From Capitulum mitella (Eukaryota; Arthropoda; Thecostraca; Pollicipedomorpha; Pollicipedidae): a stretch of DNA of 64,000 nt. The DNA lies in contig CP099840.1 in the NCBI GenBank assembly GCA_030062745.1, forward strand, positions 34,041,101 through 34,105,100, read 5' to 3'. Positions 31,840 to 43,325 of this stretch are shown piece after piece (position 1 is the first letter of the stretch; each line of letters opens with the position of its first letter). The position numbers were made by a program, and so were the translations under genes. The notes under the pieces are model-generated. The model saw only the letters and a program-made list of their open reading frames with translations, did no database searches and was not told where the DNA came from.

Positions 31840-34202
31840 GTATTCTGATGGCATCACCACGAACGCACTGGTTTAGAGTCAGCTGTTCAGATGCTGTCGG
31901 AGCCGACCACCTGACCACCATCGCTAATGCAACGTTTCGCCGCCCTTGCCGTCATCCGACGCCTATCGCTGCTTGTCCGTGGCGTGAGGTGGGTACGCTC
32001 TGTCTGCAGCTTCCGCAGTCGGACTGGGACCAGGTTTACCGACGAACGCCGATTGACCGGAAGCTGGAGGAGTTAATGTGTGTGCGGTGGAATGCGGTTG
32101 ATGTGCTTTGTCCCCTCGGAACGGTGACACCTCGTCGCTCCCACTGCCCATGGCCTGAAGCTAGCCCTGACCTGCGGCAACTGATGCAGGGGCGGGACGA
32201 CGCCTACCGAGAATGATGTCAAGCCCGAACCGAGACCGATTTGGCCGCACACCGGCGCCTTCGTAACGGCGTTAAAAGCCTTTTCGCTAGAGCTAAGCGC
32301 GATTCCCTCTGTGACAGTGGGCTTACCGACCGTGCCAGTTTTCGGAGCGACGTAAAATATTTCACGTTTCAGCCCGCCGGTGGGGGGGGGGGTGCCGCCG
32401 GGCAAATATCCGTTAAGCAAGTTAATGACCTCAACCGCCATTTGGCGTCCGCTGGCCCCCGGCCGACCTGGTAGCGGGAAGCCACGGTGACACCCGCTTC
32501 CACTCGACCACCATGCTTGACTGCATCAAGTCTAAGTCTGTGTCCCTCGACTCTCCTTGAACTCTCTAGAGCTGAGAATGATTTGTCATCGTGGAGGGCG
32601 GTGACAAATGACAAATGTCAGGGTTATGACGGCGTGCCGCTGTATGCGCCGCGACAATGTTTTCCCGTTCTTGGGCCGCATTTATGTCATCTAATCAACA
32701 GTTCTGTCGCTTCTTGTGTTTTCTGTTCCCCTGGGAAGATGGCCTCCGTTCTTCCTCTTCACAAATCAGGTCCGCGTGACATCACCAGCAGTTCTAGACT
32801 AATATTTGTCTTTCCTGCACTGTTGAAGATATGTAAAAATATCTTGTGCACGCAGTTGTTTCCTTATCTCGCCATCCATGATCTTTTAGGACCATCACAA
32901 TATGCATACAGACCATGTCACTCGACGGAGGACGCCCTGGTTGACGCTGTTGAGTGGGTGGTGCGTTGGATTGACGGTGGCCACGTCGTCTCCGTCACCT
33001 CGCTTGATCTCAGTCGAGCTTTTGACAGTGTCGACCATGACGCCCTCCTGACTAAGCTCCAATGGTGTGGCATCGATCCCAGGTGGTTCGAGAGCTACCT
33101 GGCTGATCGGCGGCAGGTGGTAACAGGTGGCTCTCTCTCCCTTCCTCTCTCCCATCACGTTCCGCACGGGCCCATTCTTGGTCCGATCCTCATCAGCATC
33201 TTCACTAATGACGTTCCATCCTATTTGCCTCACGGACGACTAGTATTCTACGCCGATGACACTCAGCTGCTAGACTCCGCACATCCTGATCACTTATCCG
33301 TCTTAAAATCCCGGCAAGAAGAGACTCTCCTTGCCATCAGATCCTACTTTACATCCAACTCCTTGAAAATGGATCTATCCAAGAACTACCCTGCTCCTTG
33401 TCGACGCAGCCCATACCCTCAAGAAGATCACATCCTTCCATCTAAACTTTGCCGGCCACATAATAACCCCTTCCCCGTCCGTGAAGATGCTGGGGGTCGC
33501 TATGGACAGCTCCCTGTCCTGGGAGAAGCACATGTCCAAGGTCACCAAAAAGTGCAACTCTGTCCTGCTCTGTTTGTATAAGACACGTCACCACCTTACA
33601 CCCGAGATCCGGACACTCCTTATCCAGTCACATGTTTTCCCCCACATCCTTTGTTGCCTTTCGGTCTGGGGCCGGGTGTGCCACCTCAGCAGAGTGCAGA
33701 AGGTGACGAACTGTGGGGCCAGGGTCGTCTCCGGGGCTCGTAAGCGGGATTCCGTGTCGGCGACCGTGGGGGCGCTGGGCTGGCGAGCCCTACGTGACCT
33801 AGTTGCGAGGCGCGACAGCATCGGTGTCTTTCGAGCCCTGAGCGACTAACATACAGCTGTGTCCCAGCGTGCCACACGGACCGTCGTCTTAAAGCCGACG
33901 ACCTTCCGTCTGTATGTGGCCCGCAGGGCCCTTGTATCGCGCGGCCTCGTCCTGGAACCGCCTGTCGCCGGCCATTACCCCGTCTCGAACCCGCAGAGAG
34001 CTTGAACGGAAACTGGGCGAGCTATTTCCTATTCCTTGACGTGTCTGACTTTGCTTAGTTTTATCTGTATGACAGTTGAGATGTGCTGCACTGCTTGCTT
34101 CCGGCGCTGTTTCTAGCATTCTGGTAAAATGACTCGAATCAAACATTAACCCACACGTTGGACGGATTCGTCAATAAACTGAACGAAACTGAACTGAACT
34201 GA
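31840..34202 (+). mobile_element. CR1-like LINE, 5'-truncated, decayed
   Basis: The plus strand carries the end of an EEP-type endonuclease (VGADHLTTIANATF, corresponding to the SDHLPV motif), then a linker with SPDLRQLMQGRDDAYRE. Next is a reverse transcriptase with FDSVDHDALLTKLQWCGID (first catalytic Asp region), HGPILGPILISIFTND and FYADDTQLLD (YADD at 33249-33260), then LGVAMDSSLSWEKHMSKVTK and a C-terminal domain ending about 33849. Frame changes near 32210, 32480 and 33480 and stops break the ORF. The 3' end is AATAAACTGAACGAAACTGA followed by (ACTGA)n, a microsatellite tail. The 5' limit is approximate. By motif order and tail type it belongs near the CR1/L2 group, which is an inference. 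Confidence 0.85.
32487..33849 (+). pseudogene. Reverse transcriptase ORF of the CR1-like LINE
   Basis: The longest intact stretch is 364 codons to 33581, then the sequence continues in another frame from about 33481 to 33849. The catalytic Asp in SLDLSRAFDSVDHDAL and the YADD box are intact, so the core residues of the enzyme are visible. The shift near 33400-33480 separates the palm from the thumb region (MLGVAMDSSLSWE onward). It would copy LINE RNA at nicked target DNA (family knowledge). Non-functional as it stands. Confidence 0.85.
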
Positions 34203-37200
34203 GCCGAATGCACCCTAGATTCGGCCCATTGGGTCTGCTACATCGGAGCTAAATCCAAACCACTAAGAATTAGTTGGAATACAGAGTCGAATCCAGTACA
34301 TTCGAAGCAATAAGAAAAGAGAAATGTGTCATGACATTTTACATTGGCATTGACATTGAGATGGCACGATGACATTCATACGTTATCACTGGATTCACAA
34401 GCGTACTACATACTATGCAGCCTTTTTCTGCTTCTATTTTTTTCGAGCGGTTTGGTCAACACATTTTGTCGGAATGCTGCTGGGTTTGCCACAATGTGAG
34501 TCGTCATTGTGATCCAGTGTATACCAATTCCACATAAACCTTTGGGCTAATTCTGAAGCCAAATTAACGGACAGTATAGTGGGTCCTCCTTAACATCTAC
34601 TCTGAATTCTGACATCTACATCTACTAACATCTACTTCTGAATTGACTTAGGTAGATATGACTCAAAATACTGTAAAAATTAGAACTGACGTAGTTTTAG
34701 ACTTCCAGTTATGGACTGCTGCAAGAAGCCTTGGTATAACTGTAACTGGAACTTACTTCGAAGGCTCTTAGAAAATAGTGAAAGTAGGAATAAAATGCAG
34801 GGAAACTATTACCGGTAGTGGGTACCAAGGTTATACGATACAGGGGTATGTTGACAACGGTCTTTCCCACCAAAAGGAATGGTTGCGGTGTCACAAAAAA
34901 TTACGTACATTGTTTCCGGTGACCTCTGCTTTTTTCAGGGTCGTCTGGAGATCAGCTGACGCATAGCTGCGGAGCAGTGAGTAGTGCTCAGAATTCCGAG
35001 GGTGAAGTAAATTTTAGTCGTTGCATATTGCCCTAAAATGCCTTTTTATCTTTGGTCTCCCAATACTTTTCGTGAACTTTCCTAAAGTCAGTCCTTTTCC
35101 TTCCTACTATCGGAAGGAAAAGAAGCCGAATTATTTCGATTTTTGGTTTGATAACGTAATCGCCATGTCGCACGATATGTTCGGGCAGGTAGCGGAAGGT
35201 GCATGGATCACGATGACACGGGCTGCATCAACCTCGGACTCTTTCCCCAGATTTCAATTACTTCACCATCATGGGCCCCGGAATCTAAATTTTGGGGCTC
35301 TAACTTTCCTGATTGCGCAACAACTAACATCGACAGTTTGAAAGAGACGAGCTCAGACAATTTTACATGCTGCTTTTGAATACATGCAAAACCAGATCCA
35401 TGACACAATTAGTCGTAACGTATTCATGGCGCACTTACCTTAACGCTGTACTTAGCACTTCGCTGTCTTCGCCAAGCGCTCCACGCCCTACTTAAAGTAA
35501 TCTAATAAGAGTACTGTGTCAATGCCAGCTAAATGCAAATACTATTGTCGGTTGAAATGACCTGCCTACGTTGAGCAGTACTTAATATTAGCTCAGTTTT
35601 AAAATAAGCCGAAAGAGGGAAAGCTTTTCAAAAACTAAAAGTGCAGTTTGACATTTGGGCCAATTAAGAAACGATTGGGAGCCATTCCCCTAGAATGGCC
35701 TTGCGGCATTGTTTGGCGGCGCTAAACAGTGCCGTGATTCGGGAATTTTCTTGAAAAAATGAACTCTGCAGCACCTTTAAAGACAAGCTTCCCTTCCACA
35801 AATCACAGTATACTTATTCAAGCGCACTGCTGCGTTATATTCCGCAAATTTACTTAACATTTGGTACGGCTACATTCGTCGGGTTTTAAGCATTACTAAG
35901 TCACCGCTTTCATTTCTGCATAAGCAATAATTTTTATGTAGCAGGCATTATATAAAATTTTATCTTGTCTCTAACAACCAGCCCCAGCCATGGGATAATA
36001 TCATACAAATGATGTTGCGCAATATCTTGTTTTTTACAAGAAAACAAAAAGGATTTCCCCAAAACGGGATTACCGTCACCAATTCTTGAAAGATCAGCAT
36101 CATTTGGGTATAAAGTTATTGTACATGTCTTTTCGTATAAACAGCATATTGTGCGTTTCCGAAATGTAATATGAGGTAACCTCGGTCTCCTCAAACAGCG
36201 ATTTCTTGAATACAAAAATTTTAGCTGGATTTGGATCTACTTTGAATCCAGCTGAGGCGCACCAATCAGTTCCCATTCAGAAGCACTGTGCATTTTTAGG
36301 GAGCCAAACTTAACTCGATTTTGCATTGTTTTGTCAGATCCGAATTCGATTCCGATTCCAGTCGCAATCGAGCACAAGTCTGCTTTCTGCTTCATTCTTT
36401 GTCACGGGGCACCGCCCGCCACTGATTCGGTGGAGCATGAGATTCTGACGATCTTTGCTCTGTTTTCAAGGTGCCTAAGATCAGGAGTATGGAAGAGACA
36501 AAGACAACGCTCGCGTGTTTCTTGGCGAAATCCAACGTCATTGATAATCTTAGCGTCAGTCTACCAAATCCGGGCGAAAAGCTCTCTCAGAATGGAGGGT
36601 GGCACTTAGCTCCTGTAAAGAGCACACAGCCTTTTTCAGGGGATGTCTGTGGAACTAGATCTTGATGACAGAGGACGGAGTCTTGCGGCTGGAAGATAAT
36701 TAGGTGTTTGGTTTGGTTATTATGTGTGGCCTTTCGACATGTGCAAATCAGTTCAGACGCGTGGGATTAACATGATGTGGAGGCCGTGTGTTTGGCATTG
36801 GGCAGGTCAATATTGCGACAGTTGGCGGTCAGCTTTCATCTCCCAGATCTGACGACAGGCTAATAATCAGTGGGTTGGTGCAGCAGCAATCCTGACTGTG
36901 TAGGCGAGCAAAGGTAAATGGCATGACGAAGCACAGCATCCAACCGCCTACACGGTCTTGCTTCTACATAGAGTGAGGCCAATGATGATATCGCTTATTA
37001 AATATATGAGTATGAACAGAGAACGTAGGAACATAGGATTCCGTCCACTACCGTCAAAAATGGCAACTCTCCGCATGGTTGAATTTTCGCAGACCTTGAC
37101 GCCGAAGCTGCTTGTCGTATCAAAACACGACAGACTTGATAGAGAAAGAAAAATTTTCGAAGTCAGAACTCGCCACGGGATCAAAATGACAGGCCCCACC

Positions 37201-38789
37201 CCAGGTCTAGCCCAATGACATGAAGACCAGGCCTGCGCTTCTTTTCAGGTTAGTGTATGTGAAGACCTAGTCCAGCCCTAGGTCTTTCAGTGTCAAAATA
37301 TGCATGTAGAAAGCTGAAGAGCGGAAGTCTATGATAAACAATGGCTCAAAGTTCCCACTAACTTTCATTTCAGGCATAATTTAGCCGGTTATATCCCAAA
37401 ACCCAGCGTCTGATAAACAGTTTTTGAGAATGATTGGGCCCTGGCCCTGCCCGATTCCTACGGAACTGGCAGTTAGCCTGCCCTAGCCCTACCTGGGCCC
37501 TAGGGCCGGGTCGGCCCTTAACCCATTGTGCTGGCCCGGTCCGTGACGAACACTATTTCAAGCTCATTATTTATACGTCGTTGTATGTAATTTCGTTTTT
37601 TTTGTTTACCGCAAGAATCCTTACCTTTATCCCCATGAATGATGGGACTCTGTACGTGCAGGGACAGTGAGACACAGTTGATGACCATGATGTCGCAGTG
37701 TGAAAAGAAGGCATGATTGCATTGTAGTTTCAGGCAAGTTTCACTGTCCAGTGGTGTGCCTTCTGCATCGTGATGATTGGTAAAGTGATCTGAAGTAACT
37801 TGGCATGAAAAGCATGCTCCGTGTAAATGAATTGTATTGAAGTCGATCAGAACTGGTGAGCTTTGCTGGCCCGACGTTTGACAAAAGACAACAGAAGGCC
37901 AGTGGGCCAAGAACTGGACGCTCGCTGTGGTGACTGCCGCAGTGTTCCAGGCTTGTGATACGTGACTGGTGATGGCTAAGCCGGACGCTCTGTACCAGAC
38001 TCCCCTGCCATCAGTGACGCCGTCGGTGCCGGCTGGGGAAGCGGGAGCTGGACGCTCGCCGCTGCCACTGACGGCAACGTCGCGAGCTGCCGGCAGCCCG
38101 GCGGCCCGGCCGGCGCCCAGGCTGACCCAGTTCCCTCCCCCCCCCCCGCCATTGCAGCCAGAGCCGACAGAGCCAGCCGCTCCTAATCCATCCGGTCCCG
38201 ATTCCGGCCGATAAAGTATCCGCCGTGGCCGTCAGGGCGGAGCTGAGGCACATCTGGAGAGCGGCGGGCCCGACCGGACCAGCTCAGCTTGATGTGACAC
38301 TGAAATCGCAGCGGCCGACGGCGGGCACGACGCTCAGTTTCAATTTCAAACGGCTGCTTGCATGTTCACTGTTGGGTAATGAGGCGGAAAAGCTTTTGCT
38401 CAGGAACGTCCCTTCATTACTTGATCCGTTCAGCCGTGCACTCGTTGAAAAACAATCGGTAGCACGGCGTGATTGACAATGATTAAGACTGAATGTCTAA
38501 CGAGCTTGTTAGAATGCTTTCTGCCTCCTCTGTGGGCAATATTCGTTTTTTTTTTTTATTTCGGAGTCCGCCAGATACGACGACGTCGTATTGCACCCTT
38601 GAGAGCGCGTTAAGCCTCGCCACTGAATCAGCTGTTTCCTGAGACTGCGAGCTCGAGTAATGGGCACGCCTAGCCAGTCTGTGCAACTCAGGGCTGTGGT
38701 TCCAGATATCACTCCTGCAAAACCAGTGGGATGAAAGTCGAAATAAGGAAACCTGTGACGTCGGCTAGCCATATCATGATGCCACGCTG
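34203..38789. other. Intergenic DNA, no gene supported
   Basis: Mostly AT-rich with short ORFs. The 81-codon plus frame at 37969-38214 (proline- and alanine-rich, PPPPPPLQPEPTEP) sits in a GC-rich block at 37970-38300. It could be an exon, but it lacks convincing splice sites or homology. Near 37430-37550 GGGCCCTAGGGCC-type GC motifs recur. An imperfect pair, AGCTGGATT...AATCCAGCT, lies at about 36225-36255. Confidence 0.45.
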
Positions 38790-38814
38790 ATATATGACAT
38801 ATATATGCATACAC

Positions 38815-38846
<32 letters not shown>

Positions 38847-38847
38847 T
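38790..38847. repeat. (TA)n array, left of Penelope-like element
   Basis: An interrupted ATATATGCATACACATATAT run leads into a pure TA array. It directly abuts the left inverted terminal repeat of the Penelope-like relic. Confidence 0.9.
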
Positions 38848-39722
38848 GGTGCACTTGGGCAGAATATTTTTCTTGGCGCATGTTTTATTGAAGATAAGGG
38901 CGTACTTTGCTTTAGTTAGCTTTTTATTTGTTTTTTCGATGGCTTCAACTATATGTTTTACTTCATCATTCAACTGGTGTAAAACTGAGCCGAATGAACA
39001 CATTTAGTATCACATTACTCTTGGTGAGTTTTATTTAACGTTTCGGATATAGCACTATCCATTTTCAAAATTACAAAGCGACACTGTCCACAAGTTTACA
39101 TGCCCACATGAAGACTGTATACTTCATAACAACTCAGACTACGTCGATGTGACTACAACACTCTCGAGACGTCTCACCATGCACTTGCAAGACGGAGCGC
39201 CAAAGACACGCATGTAGGACACCCACGGCAGCATCATCACCAGACAGCAGCTCACAGACAACACAGAAATCATCACATCCACGACTGACCGATGCAGACT
39301 CCATATCCTTGAAGCATTATACATCAGACAATTCAGCCCAGCACTAAACAAACAAATAAACGCCGGAGAATCCCTGAAACTCTTCGGATAATTTTGCAGA
39401 AAGCGTGGGTAAAAGCAGGTATGGATTTTTTGGCCGTTCAGAACTGTGCTGATGTGGCGCGTGTATCGAAAGTGTGGCAACCGAGGAGCGAACGTTTATT
39501 GTGATTTATTTTCAAACCTAATTATAATCAAAATGCAGTGTCATTTTGTAATATTAAAAATGGATAGCGCTATATCCGAAACGTTAAATAAAGCCCACCA
39601 AGAGTAATGTGATACTAAATGTGTTCATTCGGCTCAGTTTTGAATGATGAAGTAAAACATATAGTTCGAGATACCGAAAAAACAAATAAAAAGCTAACTA
39701 AAGCAAAGTACGCCCTAGTCTT

Positions 39723-39724
<2 letters not shown>
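38848..39724 (+). mobile_element. Penelope-like element relic with inverted terminal repeats
   Basis: The left arm (38848-39074) and right arm (39549-39724) are inverted copies sharing, read outward-in, ATATCCGAAACGTTAAATAA, AAGAGTAATGTGATACTAAA, TGTGTTCATTCGGCTCAG and AACAAATAAAAAGCTAACTAAAGCAAAGTA-like text. The left arm carries an extra ~11 bp (CAACTGGTGT) and ~38 bp near the TA array. Between the arms lies a plus-strand GIY-YIG endonuclease end, listed separately. Penelope-like elements are known for terminal repeats in direct or inverted order and for GIY-YIG endonucleases. Both outer ends run directly into TA arrays. Confidence 0.82.
39130..39391 (+). pseudogene. C-terminus of a Penelope-type GIY-YIG endonuclease
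   Basis: The plus strand reads LSRRLTMHLQDGAPKTRM, a stop, DTHGSIITRQQLTDNTEIIT, then CRLHILEALYIRQFSPALNK and QINAGESL. The ILEALYI...P.LN.Q pattern is the conserved end of the GIY-YIG endonuclease of Penelope-like retroelements. The reverse transcriptase and the catalytic GIY and YIG strands are missing, so this is a 5'-truncated copy. Confidence 0.8.
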
Positions 39725-39795
<71 letters not shown>

Positions 39796-39796
39796 T
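39725..39796. repeat. (TA)n array, right of Penelope-like element
   Basis: About 70 bp of nearly pure TA begins directly at the end of the right inverted terminal repeat. Confidence 0.95.
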
Positions 39797-41599
39797 CATC
39801 GGACTTCCTGTTGAAGCCTGAGGACAATGACAGCGCCAACGGTTACACAGTGCTGCCCTGTTTCGATTGATTATCAGCAAGGGAAGACAAGGAAAGATAA
39901 GATCTTTAGTGAAGTTCCCTTTTGGAGCTTTAATGACCTCAAAGACCGCTGCAAAAAGGGCGTCTAGGTATTTTGACGGCAGGAATTCATGTCGTTTGCC
40001 TGCAGTGCGCGTCAGGATCCATCGGCACAACGGAAGTTCTCGACCAGTTGTGGAGCCGTCGCGGATCTGTGAACTTTACAGTTGGAAACTTCGGGCGATA
40101 AAATGATGGAATGAAATAATTAAAGCTGCGCCAATAAGGAATCAATATCCTTCAAAAGCCCACACCTGAAATGGTTGTGCTCTCTGGGACATGACATGCC
40201 TCCCGATGGCTCGGAGGCCTTTACGAATCATGTAAAAGTCTGCTAAAACAATGGTACTGGTGAAAATTTCAAACGACATTCGAAGATCTTGCAAGATCCA
40301 TGAATTTCTGGAAGACGTCATCCGTTATGGTGAAGTATTCATTTCGGCGTGGCATTTTGCCGTTAAACGGGATGAATTCCTACTAGGTATAACCAGTGCA
40401 TATTAACATCGTATATCAAGTGTTTGTACGGAAAAAAAGATGGCTGCAGAATAACGTTTAAAAGCGTTCGTTATAGCGCTCATATGATATCGAAAAATTA
40501 ACAGTTTCAAAGGCAAAAGGTTTGCAGACTTATGTATCCTTAGATTCCGTATAATCTCTTGTCTCAGCTTGAGTTCGTTTGTCAGTATGGCTCAATACGT
40601 ATCTGAAAGGCGTATATTAAATATGACCAACGGAGTCATGAAACAATATTTTCTTATAATGTCGATCCCGACAAAGCAGAAAAAAACCTAGTGTACACCA
40701 CATCACGTCATTTCAAAGATAAGTATGAATGACAAATTATGACAGGTGAAATGGTGTCCGTATGGTCACCTTAGAATAACTTAGAATTTTGGGTTTCATA
40801 CCATTACTTTCAAATGTCTGCATAGTGATATCAGGCTGCAGATTTACCTGCTTATTTTTATTGTTTGAATTATTCCGATGATGTTTTAATGTTGTGGAAT
40901 CAGGAGGCTGATGCCTTTTCTTTGCTCCTCGTTACGGTACGCACGCACCCCTTGTATTGCACTTTTCTGTCTCCAGGCTAGTCTCGTTTTTCCTTTTTTG
41001 CTGACGTCCAGAACTGAATGAAATAAGGAATTCAGGACAAATGCCGGCGACGAGGAATCCAAAAGTCACGGTTCACAGCATAAACCACTGTTCCTTGCCA
41101 ACCACATGCATATTTTATGTTCGTTCATGGCCTGAATAAAGTTCAGACGAGTCGAGACCTCATGAGACATTAGAGGATCTCTTAAACCAGTACCGTTTAT
41201 CACACCTGATTCACTTAACCTCTGCATTACCAGACTAACTTGAAATAGAGCAAACTTAAGAACGTGTTTTCAGTTTTCATTTTCTAATGTGGACGTACGC
41301 AAACCGAATTTACGACTTCTGTTGCGGCAATTGCTATGGTTAAACGCAAGATAGCTGGCTGGTCCGATCGGGATGGCATATCGAAATTTGGGTATCACGA
41401 CAACATTTTTTATCCCCGTTTGCTCACTCATCTCGTATTCCTTAAGTCCCCGCCGGAACAGAAAATAAGCGTTTTTCAAAATCGAAGGAGCTGAAAGCGT
41501 GCTTAGCACGTTTTTAGCGATGAAGATTTCATACATGACGGTCGCTTGGGAAACTTCGGATCGAGGTGCTTATCATTCATTCATTCAGTCAGTCAGTCA
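39797..41599. other. AT-rich intergenic DNA, no gene recognised
   Basis: I see no domain, splice structure or repeat of note, except CATT/CAGT tetramers at 41573-41602 just before the next inverted repeat. Confidence 0.5.
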
Positions 41600-43325
41600 G
41601 TTCAAGCTTTCGAACGTCTAGCGCCCGAACGCGCTATTAGCGACACAAGTGGTACCATCGGGTGCGGCGATTCAGCGGACAGATTACGGTTCAGGTTTCG
41701 AAACGATTCGTGACGTATGGCACGTGTCACGTAGCGCGAGCTGGACCTCTGCAGAATGTAACTAATTACGGGTACAAGTCAAACGGCGGGTGTTGTTGAC
41801 TCAAGACTTGGTGGCAACAAGGGCCCCACTTGTGGGTGCGTGCTTTTAAGGTCTGCACCTACGTGCAATCAAGGAGACGATCCGACCCTGGTGGATGAAA
41901 TGTGTTGGGTAAATCGACCAGTACTGGGGTTATCCAACGGTACCCCACTAGATGGGGAGCAGGCATCACGTCACCTGCAGCGCGCGTGCGCCTCTTTTAC
42001 ACCCCTGTGTTTCTTATGGGCGAATGGCCGGAACGTGAATAGTTTGGTACGATGATAGTTTGGAAGGGCGAATGGGCAGTTGGGTGATCAGTTTGATTAA
42101 TTCAGGCCGAAACGGATGAAGCTTGCACGTGAAGCGTGTGGTGCCTAAGCGAACACCCCTCTTTCATGGCCGCAAAACAGCTACCGGTGGGATGCTGAAA
42201 ATCGGTGGACAGGAACACGTGGTACGTGACATTCGATACATCAGGCTGTTTTACATGCCAACAGTTTTAGCCTGATATGCGGGTGACGCAGGTGGTGAGG
42301 TGTACCTCTTTGCCATTCAGGCCTTTGGTTTGGGAACCGTTGATGCTGGTGGCGCCAAATTTTGTGGTGGACTGCAAAGTCAGACGCCATCCAGAATAAA
42401 CAAGACTTAGGGCATCAGTTGCCAAATGCCTTCCATGTGAGGGCCAACTTGTTGGATTTGGGATCCTCCGTTTGCGGGAGGTTTGTGATACCTACCGTAG
42501 TACTCTTATTTAGACAAAGGTACTACGCGGGTGTACAGGTCTTGCGTGTGATGCAAAGCTTCGATTTTGGCCCCAAATCAACGGCATAACGAATTGGTTT
42601 GCCTCTAGTTTTTACGACTGGATCCCACCCATACCATGCTGTTTTATATCCCATGACGCTGAGCTGAGAATAACCACATTATATGTGGACTGTCCAAAGC
42701 GGTGAAATAAATAAATAAACAAATAAAAGTGAATTTCACTTGCAAGGGGCCCTCGTTTTTCCCTGAATCCATTGAAATTGACTGTCCAGCTGTCCGTCCT
42801 CATTTTCATACCATGATCACACCAAACTGGGCCGCCTGCGCCAGTCAATTGGCCTCACAGCGAACGCAGGAACGTAAAAGAGACGCGCGCGCGCGCGCTG
42901 CGCGTGACCCGTTGCACCTTGTGCATCATATGGGGTACCGTTATATAGACCTGGTGCTGGTCTATCTTTCCACCAAATTGCACCTGTCTGGGTCACTGAT
43001 GACGCCGCTCGGAGGTCCCCAAGTCCCAATCAAAACACATGCTTGAGGATTGCCAAGTGGATCGCACATGGATGCTTACCACAAAAGCCACACCCGCAAG
43101 TGGTGGCCATGTTGTCTGCAAGTGCTGAGTCGACAGCACCCGCCTTTTGACCTGTCATTAATTGGATTTTGCGGAGGTCCGGCTCGCGCCACGTGGCACG
43201 TGCCACGAATCCCTTCGAAACCTGCACCACAATCTGACCGCTGAATCGCCGCACCCGATGACGCCACTTGTGTCGCGATCGGCTGACGCGTTCAGGCGCT
43301 AGAGGTTCCGATGCTTGAGCACACA
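41600..43325. repeat. 1.7-kb inverted-repeat structure, ~540-bp arms
   Basis: The left arm (about 41600-42140) and right arm (about 42730-43325) match in inverted orientation. Shared blocks include CTAGCGCC(C/T)GAACGCG, CGGGTGCGGCGATTCAGCGG, AACGGTACCCCA(C/T)and GCAGCGCGCG. Identity seems about 75-85 percent in the outer part and lower toward the centre. The spacer is about 590 bp. No ORF in it resembles a transposase. The right arm read backward has TCTATATAACGG, a TATA-like box, and an RNA-like GC-alternating run (GCGCGCGCGCGC). Class unknown: a fold-back element or two opposed copies of one repeat. Confidence 0.88.
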
